DNA from: Oscillospiraceae bacterium
GTDB lineage: Bacteria; Bacillota; Clostridia; Oscillospirales; Acutalibacteraceae
Direction of reading: 5' to 3'
Length of the DNA stretch: 64,000 bases
Assembly: GCA_015066385.1 (NCBI GenBank)
Contig: SVOJ01000009.1
Coordinates: forward strand, 1-64,000
Below are positions 54,629-63,457 of the stretch, piece by piece. The position numbers and the translations under genes were made by a program. Under the pieces are notes generated by a model. That model did not search any database. It was not told the DNA's origin and saw only the letters and a list, made by a program, of their open reading frames with translations. Position 1 is the first letter of the stretch; each line of letters begins with the position of its first letter.

Positions 54629-54727
54629 ATGACTTTTTCTATGTTCGTTGGTATTTGCTCAATTGTAAGTACGGTCATTGCTGTAGTTACTTTTATTCTG
54701 AATGTTTACGACAGAAAAAGAAAATGA
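54629..54727 (+). CDS. Putative type I toxin, 32-residue membrane peptide
   Basis: Starts MTFSMFVGICSIVSTV, then a hydrophobic core (IAVVTFIL), and ends in a short charged tail (NVYDRKRK). One TM helix with a basic C-terminus is typical of type I toxins and holin-like peptides. A very strong AAAGGGGGTGAT site lies 5 bases before the ATG. The gene sits in a 160-base leader and 90-base tail that can pair, between convergent promoters. I do not recognise a named family. Confidence 0.8.
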   Translation: MTFSMFVGICSIVSTVIAVVTFILNVYDRKRK

Positions 54728-54817
54728 GCCGTCTGTAGCAGAGACGACTCATTAACCTGAAGTAACTACTTCAACTTATTGATCTGTTAATCTGTGGCAA
54801 CCGTCTTGGGTTTCCAC
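54712..54817 (-). ncRNA. Putative antisense antitoxin RNA
   Basis: A promoter reading into the toxin gene would start an RNA near 54817. The terminator on this strand is AATGAGTCGTCT/AGACGGCTCATT (54753-54723) followed by a T-rich tract (54722-54712). The RNA of about 105 bases would be complementary to the toxin mRNA 3' part, including the stop codon and the long-range pairing segment. Confidence 0.75.
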
Positions 54818-54823
54818 ACTTTT

Positions 54824-54852
54824 ATTATACGCGTTATTTTACTTTTTGTCAA
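54824..54852 (-). promoter_or_regulatory. Antitoxin RNA promoter (antisense)
   Basis: TTGACA (54847-54852), 17-base spacer, TATAAT (54824-54829) on the minus strand; perfect consensus, stronger than the sense promoter. Confidence 0.9.
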
Positions 54853-54882
54853 CTATAATATGAATATCGGGGTGTGAAAAAT

Positions 54883-55887
54883 ATGAAAATCGTTCATCCG
54901 CTTCTGATCGAACAACAAAAAGCCGCCGCAATGCAACCGAAGCTGCGTTACGACGGAACAACGGATTTTGCAATCTGGCAAAAGCAGGGCAAGGAAAAGT
55001 TAGCTGAACTTCTCGGCATGCACAATATGCAAAAATGCGACCTGCTGTTTGACAAGGAATACGAAACCGAAGAAAACGGGGTCAAGGAAATCCGTTTTAC
55101 ATTCCAAAGTGAAGAAGGCTATTTTGTCCCTTGCCACCTTGTGTATCCTGCCGATGCAAAAGAACCTCTGCCTTTAATGGTCTGCCTGCAGGGACATTCC
55201 ACGGGCATGCACAATTCATTGGGCAGACCGAAATATGAGGGTGATGAAGAAAGCATCGGCCCGAATGTGCGTGATTTCTGCGTGCAAGCGGTCAATCGCG
55301 GTTTTGCGGCTGTTGCCCTTGAACAGCGCTGTTTCGGCGAATGCGGCGGCAAACCGAATCCCGATTGTTATGCCACTGCCATGGTTGCCATCTGCAACGG
55401 CAGAACGCTTATCGGGGAACGGGTGTGGGATGTCAGCCGTCTGCTGGACACGGTGGAAGAACAATTTCCCTTTATTGATAAAAACCGCTTCTACTGCATG
55501 GGAAATTCCGGCGGCGGCACGGCAACGATCTATTCGACCGTGCTGGAAGATCGCATCAAGGCCGCGATTCCCTCATGTGCGATCTGCACCTATTCCGCAT
55601 CCATTCTTGCGATGTATCACTGCTCTTGCAACTACATTCCGCAGATTACACAGTGGTTTGACATGGGCGATCTGTGCGGACTTTGTGCACCGCGTCCGCT
55701 TCTTGTTGTGAACGGTAGTGAGGACAATATCTTCCCCATTGACGGTGCAAAAGAATGTGTTGTGCTTGCAAAAAAATTATACAACCAAGCAGGTGCACAA
55801 CAGAATATTCAACACTGCATCGGAAACGGCGGACACCGCTATTATGCACAAGAAGCATGGCCGATGTTTATGACCATGCTTCAATAA
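54883..55887 (+). CDS. Alpha/beta-hydrolase, acetyl-xylan-esterase-like
   Basis: 334 residues, cytoplasmic. Nucleophile elbow GNSGGG, acid NGSEDNIFP, catalytic His GGHRYY, and the ERCFGE-like stretch LEQRCFGECGG seen in AXE/dienelactone-hydrolase-like families. Cofactor-free carbohydrate or xenobiotic ester cleavage is likely. Start at 54883 follows GGGGTG; a GTG at 54874 is possible. It lies right behind the toxin locus and converges on the sulfatase-maturase gene. Confidence 0.83.
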   Translation: MKIVHPLLIEQQKAAAMQPKLRYDGTTDFAIWQKQGKEKLAELLGMHNMQKCDLLFDKEYETEENGVKEIRFTFQSEEGYFVPCHLVYPADAKEPLPLMVCLQGHSTGMHNSLGRPKYEGDEESIGPNVRDFCVQAVNRGFAAVALEQRCFGECGGKPNPDCYATAMVAICNGRTLIGERVWDVSRLLDTVEEQFPFIDKNRFYCMGNSGGGTATIYSTVLEDRIKAAIPSCAICTYSASILAMYHCSCNYIPQITQWFDMGDLCGLCAPRPLLVVNGSEDNIFPIDGAKECVVLAKKLYNQAGAQQNIQHCIGNGGHRYYAQEAWPMFMTMLQ

Positions 55888-55903
55888 CAGATTTTTATTT
55901 GTA

Positions 55904-56998
55904 TTACATCGGTTTCTGCTCGTTGATAAATACCCTGAACAACGGCAGGCACGCATTGAAAAAGCGTTTATAAGCCTTGCAATAATCCTCACTTTGCTGT
56001 GTACGCTTGCAACCGCCGGCTCTGCACATGGGATAGACATTACATTTTTTACAGCGATCGGGCACTTTCAGACTTTCTCTTATAAAAAGTCTGGCAGTGT
56101 CCGATTTTTCCATTGTCAAAAAGTCGGTTTCTTTTATATTGCCTAAAAAATATTCATCCGTGCAATAGAAGTCACAAGGGTAGATATTGCCGTTGGCTTC
56201 GGCTACAAACTGATGTGAACAATGCCCTTTGATGCCGCATTGCTCGGTCGGATGGCCTAAATACAGCCGCACCCAGTTGTCAAACTGACGCACACTCATA
56301 TAATCGTGCCGCACATAGTCCTTGACGTAGAGATTGAACACTTTGATAAGAAAATCAGCATACTGATCGGCGGTCATATACAATTCACTTTTTTCTGTTG
56401 AGTCAAACGGACGCAGGCACGGAATGAACTGCAGATAACGGAAGCCCTTGGAACGGAAATATTTATAAATCCGCTCGCCGTTGTCGGCACAAAAGCCCGT
56501 CAGCACCGTGAGAATATTGAAATCGACTTTGCGTTTTTTCAGCAGTTCCGCTGTGGTGAGAATTTTGTAAAACGCATTCTGCCCGTCGGGTCGTTTGCGG
56601 AATTTATTGCCGTCGAAGTCACCGTCCAGCGAAAGTCCGACAAGGAATTGATTTTCCCTCAAAAAATCGGCCCACTCACCGTCTATGACCGTTCCGTTGG
56701 TCTGCATGGAATAAAAAACCTTGCTTTTTCTTGTATTCAGTCGATTGACACAATCCGTAAAAAAGCGGAAATAATCCAATCCCGCCAACGTCGGCTCGCC
56801 GCCCTGAAAGGCAAAAGCAATGCTCTCCCCTGCGGCATAATCGAGTGCTTTTTGTATGAGAATTTCAGCGGTTTCTTTTTCCATAATGCCGAAGCCGAGA
56901 TGTTCACGGTGTTCGGAAACATCACGGTAAAAGCAGTATTCGCACGAAAGATTGCAAAGTGAAGAAGCGGGTTTTATCATCAATGACAACGGGGGCAT
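55904..56998 (-). CDS. Anaerobic sulfatase-maturating enzyme (radical SAM/SPASM)
   Basis: 364 residues. Radical SAM cluster CNLSCEYC, the GGEPTL motif, and a C-terminal SPASM region with Cys motifs (CGIKGHC, CDFYC, CKKCNVYPMCRAGGC). anSMEs convert the sulfatase active-site Cys or Ser to formylglycine without oxygen. A Cys-type sulfatase gene lies next to it, separated by a MITE. Start at 56998 behind GGAG; the in-frame extension upstream is encoded by the inverted repeat and is unlikely. Confidence 0.92.
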   Translation of the reverse strand: MPPLSLMIKPASSLCNLSCEYCFYRDVSEHREHLGFGIMEKETAEILIQKALDYAAGESIAFAFQGGEPTLAGLDYFRFFTDCVNRLNTRKSKVFYSMQTNGTVIDGEWADFLRENQFLVGLSLDGDFDGNKFRKRPDGQNAFYKILTTAELLKKRKVDFNILTVLTGFCADNGERIYKYFRSKGFRYLQFIPCLRPFDSTEKSELYMTADQYADFLIKVFNLYVKDYVRHDYMSVRQFDNWVRLYLGHPTEQCGIKGHCSHQFVAEANGNIYPCDFYCTDEYFLGNIKETDFLTMEKSDTARLFIRESLKVPDRCKKCNVYPMCRAGGCKRTQQSEDYCKAYKRFFNACLPLFRVFINEQKPM

Positions 56999-57023
56999 AA
57001 GACTACTCCAATCTGAATGTGGT

Positions 57024-57470
57024 AAATTACGGTTTATCGGGGAGTTGCGGTTACGCACAGACCGCCCTCCTCCACCCTTGTCGCCCCTGAAAGGGCAATG
57101 TCGTCAACTTAAGGAAATGGAAAACGATAGGATGCAAAGTGCCGCAAAGTTACGGTTATCAGCAAATTGCACTTCTATAGCCCTTGTCGCCCCTGAAAGG
57201 GGAGATGTCGCGCAGCGACAGAGGGGTTTGTGAAAATTCACTCATTTTTTTCAGGAACCCCTCTGCCCCTGTTCGGGGCATCTCCCCTTTCAGGGGCGAC
57301 AAGTGTTTGAGAGGTCAGCTTGCGAGTTCAGGAAAGTTTCATCAAACTGCGAGTTTGCACAAAAAAACTGAAATAAAGAAATTCCTTAAGTTGACGACAT
57401 TGCCCTTTCAGGGGCGACAAGTGTTTGAGAGGAAAATTTTCATTGATAAGAGCCCGATAAACCGTAATTT
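57024..57470. mobile_element. Nested inverted-repeat MITE-like element
   Basis: Three nested inverted repeats: outer 18 bp (57024-57041 with 57453-57470), middle 40 bp perfect (57077-57116 with 57382-57421), and inner 25 bp plus 8 bp (57183-57207 with 57279-57303; 57221-57228 with 57256-57263). A direct repeat of 27 bases ending in AAGTGTTTGAGAGG occurs at 57289-57315 and 57407-57433. There is no protein gene inside. It fills the gap between sulfatase and maturase genes. Confidence 0.85.
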
Positions 57471-57480
57471 GCATTTAACA

Positions 57481-57508
57481 AAGGGGCTGCTTTTCACAGC
57501 CCCTTTTT
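57481..57508 (-). terminator. Terminator of the fucosidase-sulfatase operon
   Basis: AAAAGGGGCTGTG/CAGCCCCTTT-type stem with T-run on the minus strand, immediately after the sulfatase stop. Confidence 0.88.
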
Positions 57509-57511
57509 ATG

Positions 57512-59530
57512 TTACTCGGCAATGATGCCGCGTCTGTTGTTCTTGAAATTGTCCGTGATTTCATGCAGTTTTTCTTTGAACTGCTCGGCAATTTCGGGAT
57601 AAACCGAGGTACGGTTGTAGTTTTCTGCATAGTCATCGGTCAGAATATGCAGCCAGTTCTTGCGGTTTTTATCCCAGAATGCGGAATTGTCATTCTGAAT
57701 CTTTTCAAAATACTTGAAGGTAAGATTTTCGTTTTCTGCAAGCACCGCATGGTCATAATCGGGAAACATGGCCTTGATTTCACTCGTCGGCACGGTGTAC
57801 TGAATGGCCTTCACCACTTCACGCTTCATGTGCAGAATGGGATGTTCCTCGGTGTGAAGCACCGTATCGTCCTTGAGAAGTTGTGCCATGGAAACGCCGT
57901 CGATTTCACGGTCGGTCGGCAGATAATTGGCTGTACCGCCGTTGCCCGTGATGCCGCAAAGTTCAACCAGTGTCGGGAACAGGTCCACAAGCACCGCAGA
58001 GCTGTTGCGTTCGGTTCCGATTTCACCCAGAGCACCGTTTGCATTGTCCCAACGGATCATAAAGGGGACCTTCTGGCCGCCTTCGTAAGCGAGATACTTA
58101 CCGCCGCGAAGATCAGCAACCGAGCCTTCCAATGCAGGGCCGTTGTCGCTTGTGAATACAATGATGGTATTTTCAAGCACACCTGCTTTTTCCATGGTAT
58201 CAAACAGCAGACCGAGATAATGGTCAAATTCCGTTACACAGTCAACGTATGTACCCATGCCCGTTGTGCCGTCAAAATCGTCACCCGCAAAAATGGGTGC
58301 ATGCGGCCACGGAGTTGCGTAGTAAGCAAAGAACGGAGTATCACTTTCTGCCTGTTCGGAAACCCATGCATTGATTTCTTCATGGATCCATGCGGTAGCC
58401 TGACTCTGGTCCTTGAGTTCATTCGTACCGTGTACGATTTCCCATTCTCCGTTTTCTTCTTTCACATGATAGAACGGACGCATATCATTGACATGATGGC
58501 TGCCGTAGAAATAGTCAAAGCCCTGATTGGTGGGCAGGTATTCGCCGTAGTCACCTAAATGCCATTTACCGAACGCACCCGTGGCATAGCCTGCGGCCTT
58601 GAAAGTTTCTGCCATGGTGATTTCGTCACCGAGCATACCGTCGGCATTGTTACCCATTTCAATGGAATTGAAAATACGGGTCTGTGCAAAAGGAGTGAGT
58701 GTATCGACGGTGGGATAAATAACATTATCGGCATAACCTCTGTAAGGATATCTGCCTGTCAGTGCCGCAAAACGGGCGGGCGAGCAAACGGAATAAGCGG
58801 AATAGAAATTGGTCAGATTCAAGCCGTTTTCACCGATGGAATCAATGTTGGGGGTTTCATAAATTGCACCGTTGAGTGAAACGTCACCGTAGCCGAGATC
58901 GTCCATCATAACAAACAAGACATTGGGAGAATCTGCATTTGCTTTCTTGTCAACACCGCTGAGGTAATCGTCATGTCCGCCCCACAAGCGTTTTGTGTTG
59001 GGCTTGGAACGAAGATTCATAAACAGAACATAATAAACGCTTGTTCCGAGCAACAGCACACACAGCACCCCTGCCAAAGCCTGTTTGAGGCTGTTTTTGT
59101 TGAAATTTTTCTTTGCAATCAAGAAAAGTCCCCACAAGGAAAGTCCCGTCGGCAACACAAGCAGAATGTTGCCGAGCAAACGGGTGAAGAAGTTTCCTTC
59201 CCCTGTAAGCAACGGATGATCAGCCGAAGCAAAGCCTGCAAGACCCGATGTAAAAGCACCGAAGCCTGCATCTGCACCCCAGATGACATAATACACAACC
59301 ACACCGATGCTTGCCGCCGCATAAGCGAACACCATCGGAGCATATACCTTTTTCTTGAAAATAAGACTCAAAGTAATCAGCGCAGCCATGATGCAGTTAA
59401 AAGCAACACAGACCACTGCAATGATGTTGAGTCTGCCGATCCACAATGCAAGTGCCAGTGCAATACCGATACACATAAGAATCAGCGGAAATACTTTTTT
59501 ACCGGTGTCAAGTTCAATTTTCTTTTTCAT
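57512..59530 (-). CDS. Membrane-anchored Cys-type sulfatase
   Basis: 672 residues. The first about 175 residues hold roughly five TM helices, unlike classic sulfatases with a simple signal peptide. The sulfatase domain has the metal DD pair (FVMMDDLGYGDV), the formylglycine signature CSPARFAALTGRYP, GKWHLGDYG, HHVNDMRPF and TSDNGPALEG. The Cys at CSPAR should be matured by the anSME gene next door. Probably acts outside the membrane on sulfated glycans. ATG at 59530 behind AGGAGGATG; the fucosidase gene is upstream on the same strand. Confidence 0.92.
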   Translation of the reverse strand: MKKKIELDTGKKVFPLILMCIGIALALALWIGRLNIIAVVCVAFNCIMAALITLSLIFKKKVYAPMVFAYAAASIGVVVYYVIWGADAGFGAFTSGLAGFASADHPLLTGEGNFFTRLLGNILLVLPTGLSLWGLFLIAKKNFNKNSLKQALAGVLCVLLLGTSVYYVLFMNLRSKPNTKRLWGGHDDYLSGVDKKANADSPNVLFVMMDDLGYGDVSLNGAIYETPNIDSIGENGLNLTNFYSAYSVCSPARFAALTGRYPYRGYADNVIYPTVDTLTPFAQTRIFNSIEMGNNADGMLGDEITMAETFKAAGYATGAFGKWHLGDYGEYLPTNQGFDYFYGSHHVNDMRPFYHVKEENGEWEIVHGTNELKDQSQATAWIHEEINAWVSEQAESDTPFFAYYATPWPHAPIFAGDDFDGTTGMGTYVDCVTEFDHYLGLLFDTMEKAGVLENTIIVFTSDNGPALEGSVADLRGGKYLAYEGGQKVPFMIRWDNANGALGEIGTERNSSAVLVDLFPTLVELCGITGNGGTANYLPTDREIDGVSMAQLLKDDTVLHTEEHPILHMKREVVKAIQYTVPTSEIKAMFPDYDHAVLAENENLTFKYFEKIQNDNSAFWDKNRKNWLHILTDDYAENYNRTSVYPEIAEQFKEKLHEITDNFKNNRRGIIAE

Positions 59531-59592
59531 TTACACATCCTCCTGTTCTGTAAACATTATATTATATTTGCAAATTTTGTCAAGCACCGTCT

Positions 59593-60600
59593 TTAAAACA
59601 GATCTTTTGCGCCGAGAAGTGCTTCCTGCGAAAAAGACGGGATTCTGCCTAATCCGTCCGGACCGACATTCAGCAGATAATTGATACCCAGATCATTGAG
59701 TTTGCGGCGGCGGGAAGCAATTTCCTGTGCAGTGATCCAGTTCTGATCGTAATACTTATAGCCCCATGAGGAATTGAGTGTGCCCGCTGTTTCATACAAT
59801 CCGTAAGGGGAATATTTCATGCCGTCCAGACCGTTCGGGTCGGCAGTTTCATCCACTGCGAACTTTGTCGGATATTCATTGTCCCCCAACGAAACATAAT
59901 CGTAAGCACCGTTGCCGATGCGGGAATTGATCAGACAATCGGGCTGATATTGTTTGACAAGTGCATTCAGTTCAAGGCTCTGCTCTTTGGTGATGGTATG
60001 CGGCACATCGAACCACATCAGACAAAGATCCCCGTAGTTTTTCAGCAATTCCGTAACCTGCGGTTTGATTTTTTCGTTGAAGCAGATTGTAAAATCTTTT
60101 TTTGTGCGATCGGGAAAATCCCAACTGTTATCCCACGAAACACCCGAGCACCCTGCAAAGTTATCATATCCGCCGCCGTGCGGGTGATGCCAGTCAAGTT
60201 CCTGCGAATAATACAATCCGAATTTCAATCCGTGTTTGTGACACGCCTCGGCAAACTCGGCAGTCACATCCCTGCCGAAGGGTGTGGCATCGACAATATT
60301 GTAAGAATCCGCCTGCGATTTGAACATGGCAAAGCCGTCATGGTGCTTGGAAGTGAACACAAAATACTGCATGCCGCATTCTTTGGCAAGGCGGATGACG
60401 GCATCGGCATCAAAATAAACGGGATTAAAAATATGTGCCAGTTTTTCATATTCTGCATTGGGAATGGCAAGCCAGCTCTGAATCCATTCCGCATAGTCGC
60501 GAACACGGCGGCCTTTGTACTCACCGCCGAGAACGGAATAAAGCCCCCAGTGCATCATCATACCGTATTGTGCAGTTCTGAACCATTCTCTGTTTTTCAT
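59593..60600 (-). CDS. GH29 alpha-L-fucosidase
   Basis: 335 residues, no signal peptide, so cytoplasmic. GH29 landmarks: MMHWGLYSVLGG, YFVFTSKHHDGFAMFKS, FGLYYSQELDWHHP, and the nucleophile Asp in LMWFDVP. It lacks the C-terminal beta-sandwich found in longer GH29 enzymes. Start at 60600 behind CGAGGAGAG. Co-transcribed with the sulfatase, suggesting import and breakdown of fucosylated, sulfated glycans. Confidence 0.93.
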   Translation of the reverse strand: MKNREWFRTAQYGMMMHWGLYSVLGGEYKGRRVRDYAEWIQSWLAIPNAEYEKLAHIFNPVYFDADAVIRLAKECGMQYFVFTSKHHDGFAMFKSQADSYNIVDATPFGRDVTAEFAEACHKHGLKFGLYYSQELDWHHPHGGGYDNFAGCSGVSWDNSWDFPDRTKKDFTICFNEKIKPQVTELLKNYGDLCLMWFDVPHTITKEQSLELNALVKQYQPDCLINSRIGNGAYDYVSLGDNEYPTKFAVDETADPNGLDGMKYSPYGLYETAGTLNSSWGYKYYDQNWITAQEIASRRRKLNDLGINYLLNVGPDGLGRIPSFSQEALLGAKDLF

Positions 60601-60679
60601 ATTTACTCTCCTCGCACCATATTTATATTGGTTATTATGACATAAATATCCTTTGCAGTCAAGAAAGGACGGCAAAATC

Positions 60680-60703
60680 AAAAAACCGCCTTTGCAGGCG
60701 GTT
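60680..60703 (-). terminator. Terminator of the PHP/60724-61299 operon
   Basis: AACCGCCTGC/AAAGGCGGTT stem followed by T5 on the minus strand. Confidence 0.9.
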
Positions 60704-60723
60704 AATACATTATATAAATGTTA

Positions 60724-61299
60724 TCACACAAATGCGTAATTCTGAATCGCTTTGCGGAATACCTCGGTGTTGATAAGGAACAGCTGCCTGCCGAATTCGG
60801 CAAGAGCAGAATTGTTCTTCTTTCCGCACAAAACGGCAAAGCGTTTGCCGATGTTTTCGGCAAGCAAACCGCCTTCATTCAGGCACAGATGGTAATAAGA
60901 AAACGCCATGGATGCGCTCATTGCCTTGTAAAGATCGGGAGAAACATTTTCAAGCACATCATACATAGCCCCGATGGCAACGGAAGAAAGCGAAGCGGGA
61001 ATGTATGTTTCAATGCAGTATTCAGCGGCAAAGACGGTAAGCTGTTTCATCTGCAGAACGCAAGTGTTATCCAGTTCCACACCGCATTGTTCGGCCAGTT
61101 GCACCTGTTCATCGGGTGCGGCTTTGTATGAAAATGCACTGACGATATTACTGCCGAGCGTACGGGCTTTCTGAATATTGCCGTTGAAATGCTGTTTGCG
61201 CGATTCCTCAAGAAAAGAAAGCGTGTCAAACTGATCGCCGCTGTGATCGGGCGATTGGGCAATTTTCATATCGCTGTCGTCAAACAGATAATCGTTCAT
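60724..61299 (-). CDS. Conserved protein of unknown function
   Basis: 191 residues, soluble, mostly helical. No family recognised. An internal Cys/Met-rich stretch (ELDNTCVLQMKQLTVFAAEYC) and aromatic-rich FSYYHLCLNEGG are visible. GGAGAG site before the ATG. It follows the PHP gene after 25 bases and is the last gene before a terminator. Confidence 0.75.
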   Translation of the reverse strand: MNDYLFDDSDMKIAQSPDHSGDQFDTLSFLEESRKQHFNGNIQKARTLGSNIVSAFSYKAAPDEQVQLAEQCGVELDNTCVLQMKQLTVFAAEYCIETYIPASLSSVAIGAMYDVLENVSPDLYKAMSASMAFSYYHLCLNEGGLLAENIGKRFAVLCGKKNNSALAEFGRQLFLINTEVFRKAIQNYAFV

Positions 61300-61324
61300 T
61301 TACATCTCTCCGGAAAACTTTAAA

Positions 61325-62221
61325 TTATTTCTGTGCCTCCATCGCGGCTTCCTGTGCAGCGGCTTCGGCGGCTTTTTTTGCAAGACGTTTCTGACGGGAT
61401 TTATACCCTGTCAGTTCACTCAATTGTGTTTTGGGGGTCAGATAACTGCCCAGCGAAGTGTTTTTATGTCCGTACATGCCGTGGAAATCACTGCCACCGG
61501 TCATGAGCAGCTTATTCTTCTTTGCAATTGCAACAAGGCGGTCAACAGTTGCTTTGTCTGCAGTGGGGTGCCACACTTCAACACCGTTCAGACCGAGCGG
61601 AATCAGACGTTCAAGAAGATCAAAACTGTCATACAGTGCAGGATGTGCCAGCACGGCAATACCGCCTGCGGCATGAATACTCGAAAGCACTTCTTCGACA
61701 GGCGCAAAATTGGGTTTCATAAAAATATAATCCGGACTGTCAGGATTGAACAGACGGTTGTATTCTTCCCCGTACATTTCGCTTGCAAGACCGCATTCCA
61801 TCAAGGCATGCATAATATGCTGTTTATAAATGTTGGTGGAACCCGATGCACACTTGAGCACAAGTTCGTTGGTGATGGGCAGTTTGGCACCGGCTTTGAG
61901 CATCGTATACTGTGCCGCACGCTTGCGTGCAACCTGATTCTGACGGCAAAGTCCTTCGAGTCTGTCGGGAAAATCGGGGAAATAGCACAAAAGATGCGCT
62001 ACACGGCCCGTTTGTGTATCCGTTGCAGACAATTCCACCCCGGGAATGACTTTTATGCCGGCTCTTTCGCCTATAATTTTACCGCGAACCGTACCTGCAA
62101 GGCAATCATGGTCGGTAATTGCTATTGTTTCAATGCCTTTTTTTTGCGCCAGAACGATTAAATCTTCAATCCCCATGGAACCGTCAGACAACCTTGTATG
62201 GCAATGCAAATCTCCGCTCAC
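61325..62221 (-). CDS. PHP-domain phosphoesterase
   Basis: 298 residues. Starts MSGDLHCHTRLSDG (metal His pair), with AITDHDCLAG, GVELSA, VLAHPALYDS and the C-terminal TGGSDFHGM, as in nucleoside-bisphosphate phosphatase/RNase AM-type (YciV) proteins. GTG at 62221 fits AGGAGGAG; an ATG 36 bases upstream would precede this ribosome site. Transcribed with the unknown gene downstream, divergent from mnmA. Confidence 0.9.
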   Translation of the reverse strand: MSGDLHCHTRLSDGSMGIEDLIVLAQKKGIETIAITDHDCLAGTVRGKIIGERAGIKVIPGVELSATDTQTGRVAHLLCYFPDFPDRLEGLCRQNQVARKRAAQYTMLKAGAKLPITNELVLKCASGSTNIYKQHIMHALMECGLASEMYGEEYNRLFNPDSPDYIFMKPNFAPVEEVLSSIHAAGGIAVLAHPALYDSFDLLERLIPLGLNGVEVWHPTADKATVDRLVAIAKKNKLLMTGGSDFHGMYGHKNTSLGSYLTPKTQLSELTGYKSRQKRLAKKAAEAAAQEAAMEAQK

Positions 62222-62348
62222 AGCGTTTCTCCTCCTGTTTTGCGTAAATAACCGCAATATACTACTCCATTATAAACGCTTTTGCAAAAAAATGCAAGAG
62301 AATTTTAATAAAAAGGAAGAAAAATGAAGGTTTTTTTTGATTTGCCTA

Positions 62349-62378
62349 TTGTAATTCTATGTGCAGATATACTATTAT
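62349..62378 (+). promoter_or_regulatory. Putative mnmA promoter
   Basis: TTGTAA (62349-62354), 18-base spacer, TATTAT (62373-62378). Confidence 0.5.
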
Positions 62379-62410
62379 AGAACCGTTGAACACAAAAAAA
62401 GAGGTGTGGC

Positions 62411-63433
62411 ATGAAAATAGTATTGGGCATGAGCGGCGGGGTCGATTCCTGCGTTGCCGCAAAAATTTTAAAGGAACAGGGGTTTGAGGTTGTCGGTTGT
62501 TGTTTGTTGCTGACACCCGATGCACAGCCCGACAGCGAATCGACCTTGCGTGCAAAGCAAGCCGCCGACAGAATGGGAATTGAATTGGTTCTTGCCGACT
62601 GTCGGGAAGAATTCCGCAAGACAGTCATGCAACCCTTTGCAGAGTCTTATTTTGCAGGACGTACCCCCAATCCGTGTGTGGACTGCAACCCCGGTGTCAA
62701 AATCCGTTCTTTGTGCCGTGTGGCAGACGACCTCGGCATTGAAGCCGTTGCAACGGGGCATTATGCACGCATTGACCGCAAAACAAACAGCCTTTTGTGT
62801 GCACCGACCAAAAAAGACCAGACCTATTTTTTATACAGATTAACACCCGAACAGCTTTCGCGCCTGCATTTTCCGCTTGGCGAATTCAGTGAAAAGTCCG
62901 ATGTCAGGGCGTTGGCACAGGAGGCGGGCTTTGATGCAGCAAATGCAAAAGACAGCCAGGAAATCTGTTTTTTGCCTGACGGTGATTACACTTCTTTTGT
63001 ATCTGCATTGCCGGGAATGAAAAGCGAAGAAGGCGATTTTCTTGACATTTACGGCAATTGTATCGGCAGGCACAAGGGCATTATTCATTACACAGCAGGG
63101 CAACGCAAGGGGCTGGGTGCATTCGGCAAGCCGATGTATGTCAAACGCATCTGTCCGCAGAATAACACGGTCATTCTCTGCACTGCCGAAGAACGTTTTG
63201 CAGACAATCTGACAGCAACGGACCTGACCTGGTGCAACGGCACAGCCCCCGCCGATGCGTTTGAAGCCCTCGTCAAAATCCGTTCCACGGCAAAACCTGC
63301 CCCCGCAAAAATCACCCTGCACGACGGCAAAGCAAGTGTGATTTTTGAAACAGCACAATTGTCCCCCTCGCCCGGTCAGTCCGCCGTTTTTTATGACGGT
63401 GAAAAAATTTTGGGCGGCGGCTTTATCGAATGA
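62411..63433 (+). CDS. mnmA: tRNA-specific 2-thiouridylase MnmA
   Basis: Adds sulfur to U34 of tRNA-Lys/Glu/Gln. 340 residues with PP-loop SGGVDS, catalytic Cys motifs NPCVDCN and EICF, GHYAR, KKDQTYFL and the C-terminal PGQSAVFY. GAGGTG site before the ATG. No cysteine desulfurase gene is adjacent. Confidence 0.96.
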   Translation: MKIVLGMSGGVDSCVAAKILKEQGFEVVGCCLLLTPDAQPDSESTLRAKQAADRMGIELVLADCREEFRKTVMQPFAESYFAGRTPNPCVDCNPGVKIRSLCRVADDLGIEAVATGHYARIDRKTNSLLCAPTKKDQTYFLYRLTPEQLSRLHFPLGEFSEKSDVRALAQEAGFDAANAKDSQEICFLPDGDYTSFVSALPGMKSEEGDFLDIYGNCIGRHKGIIHYTAGQRKGLGAFGKPMYVKRICPQNNTVILCTAEERFADNLTATDLTWCNGTAPADAFEALVKIRSTAKPAPAKITLHDGKASVIFETAQLSPSPGQSAVFYDGEKILGGGFIE

Positions 63434-63457
63434 ATATTTTTGCACGAAATTAAATAT

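Noticed and set aside
56999-57511. Short protein frames in the MITE region
   Set aside because: They are produced by the inverted repeats and have no ribosome sites.
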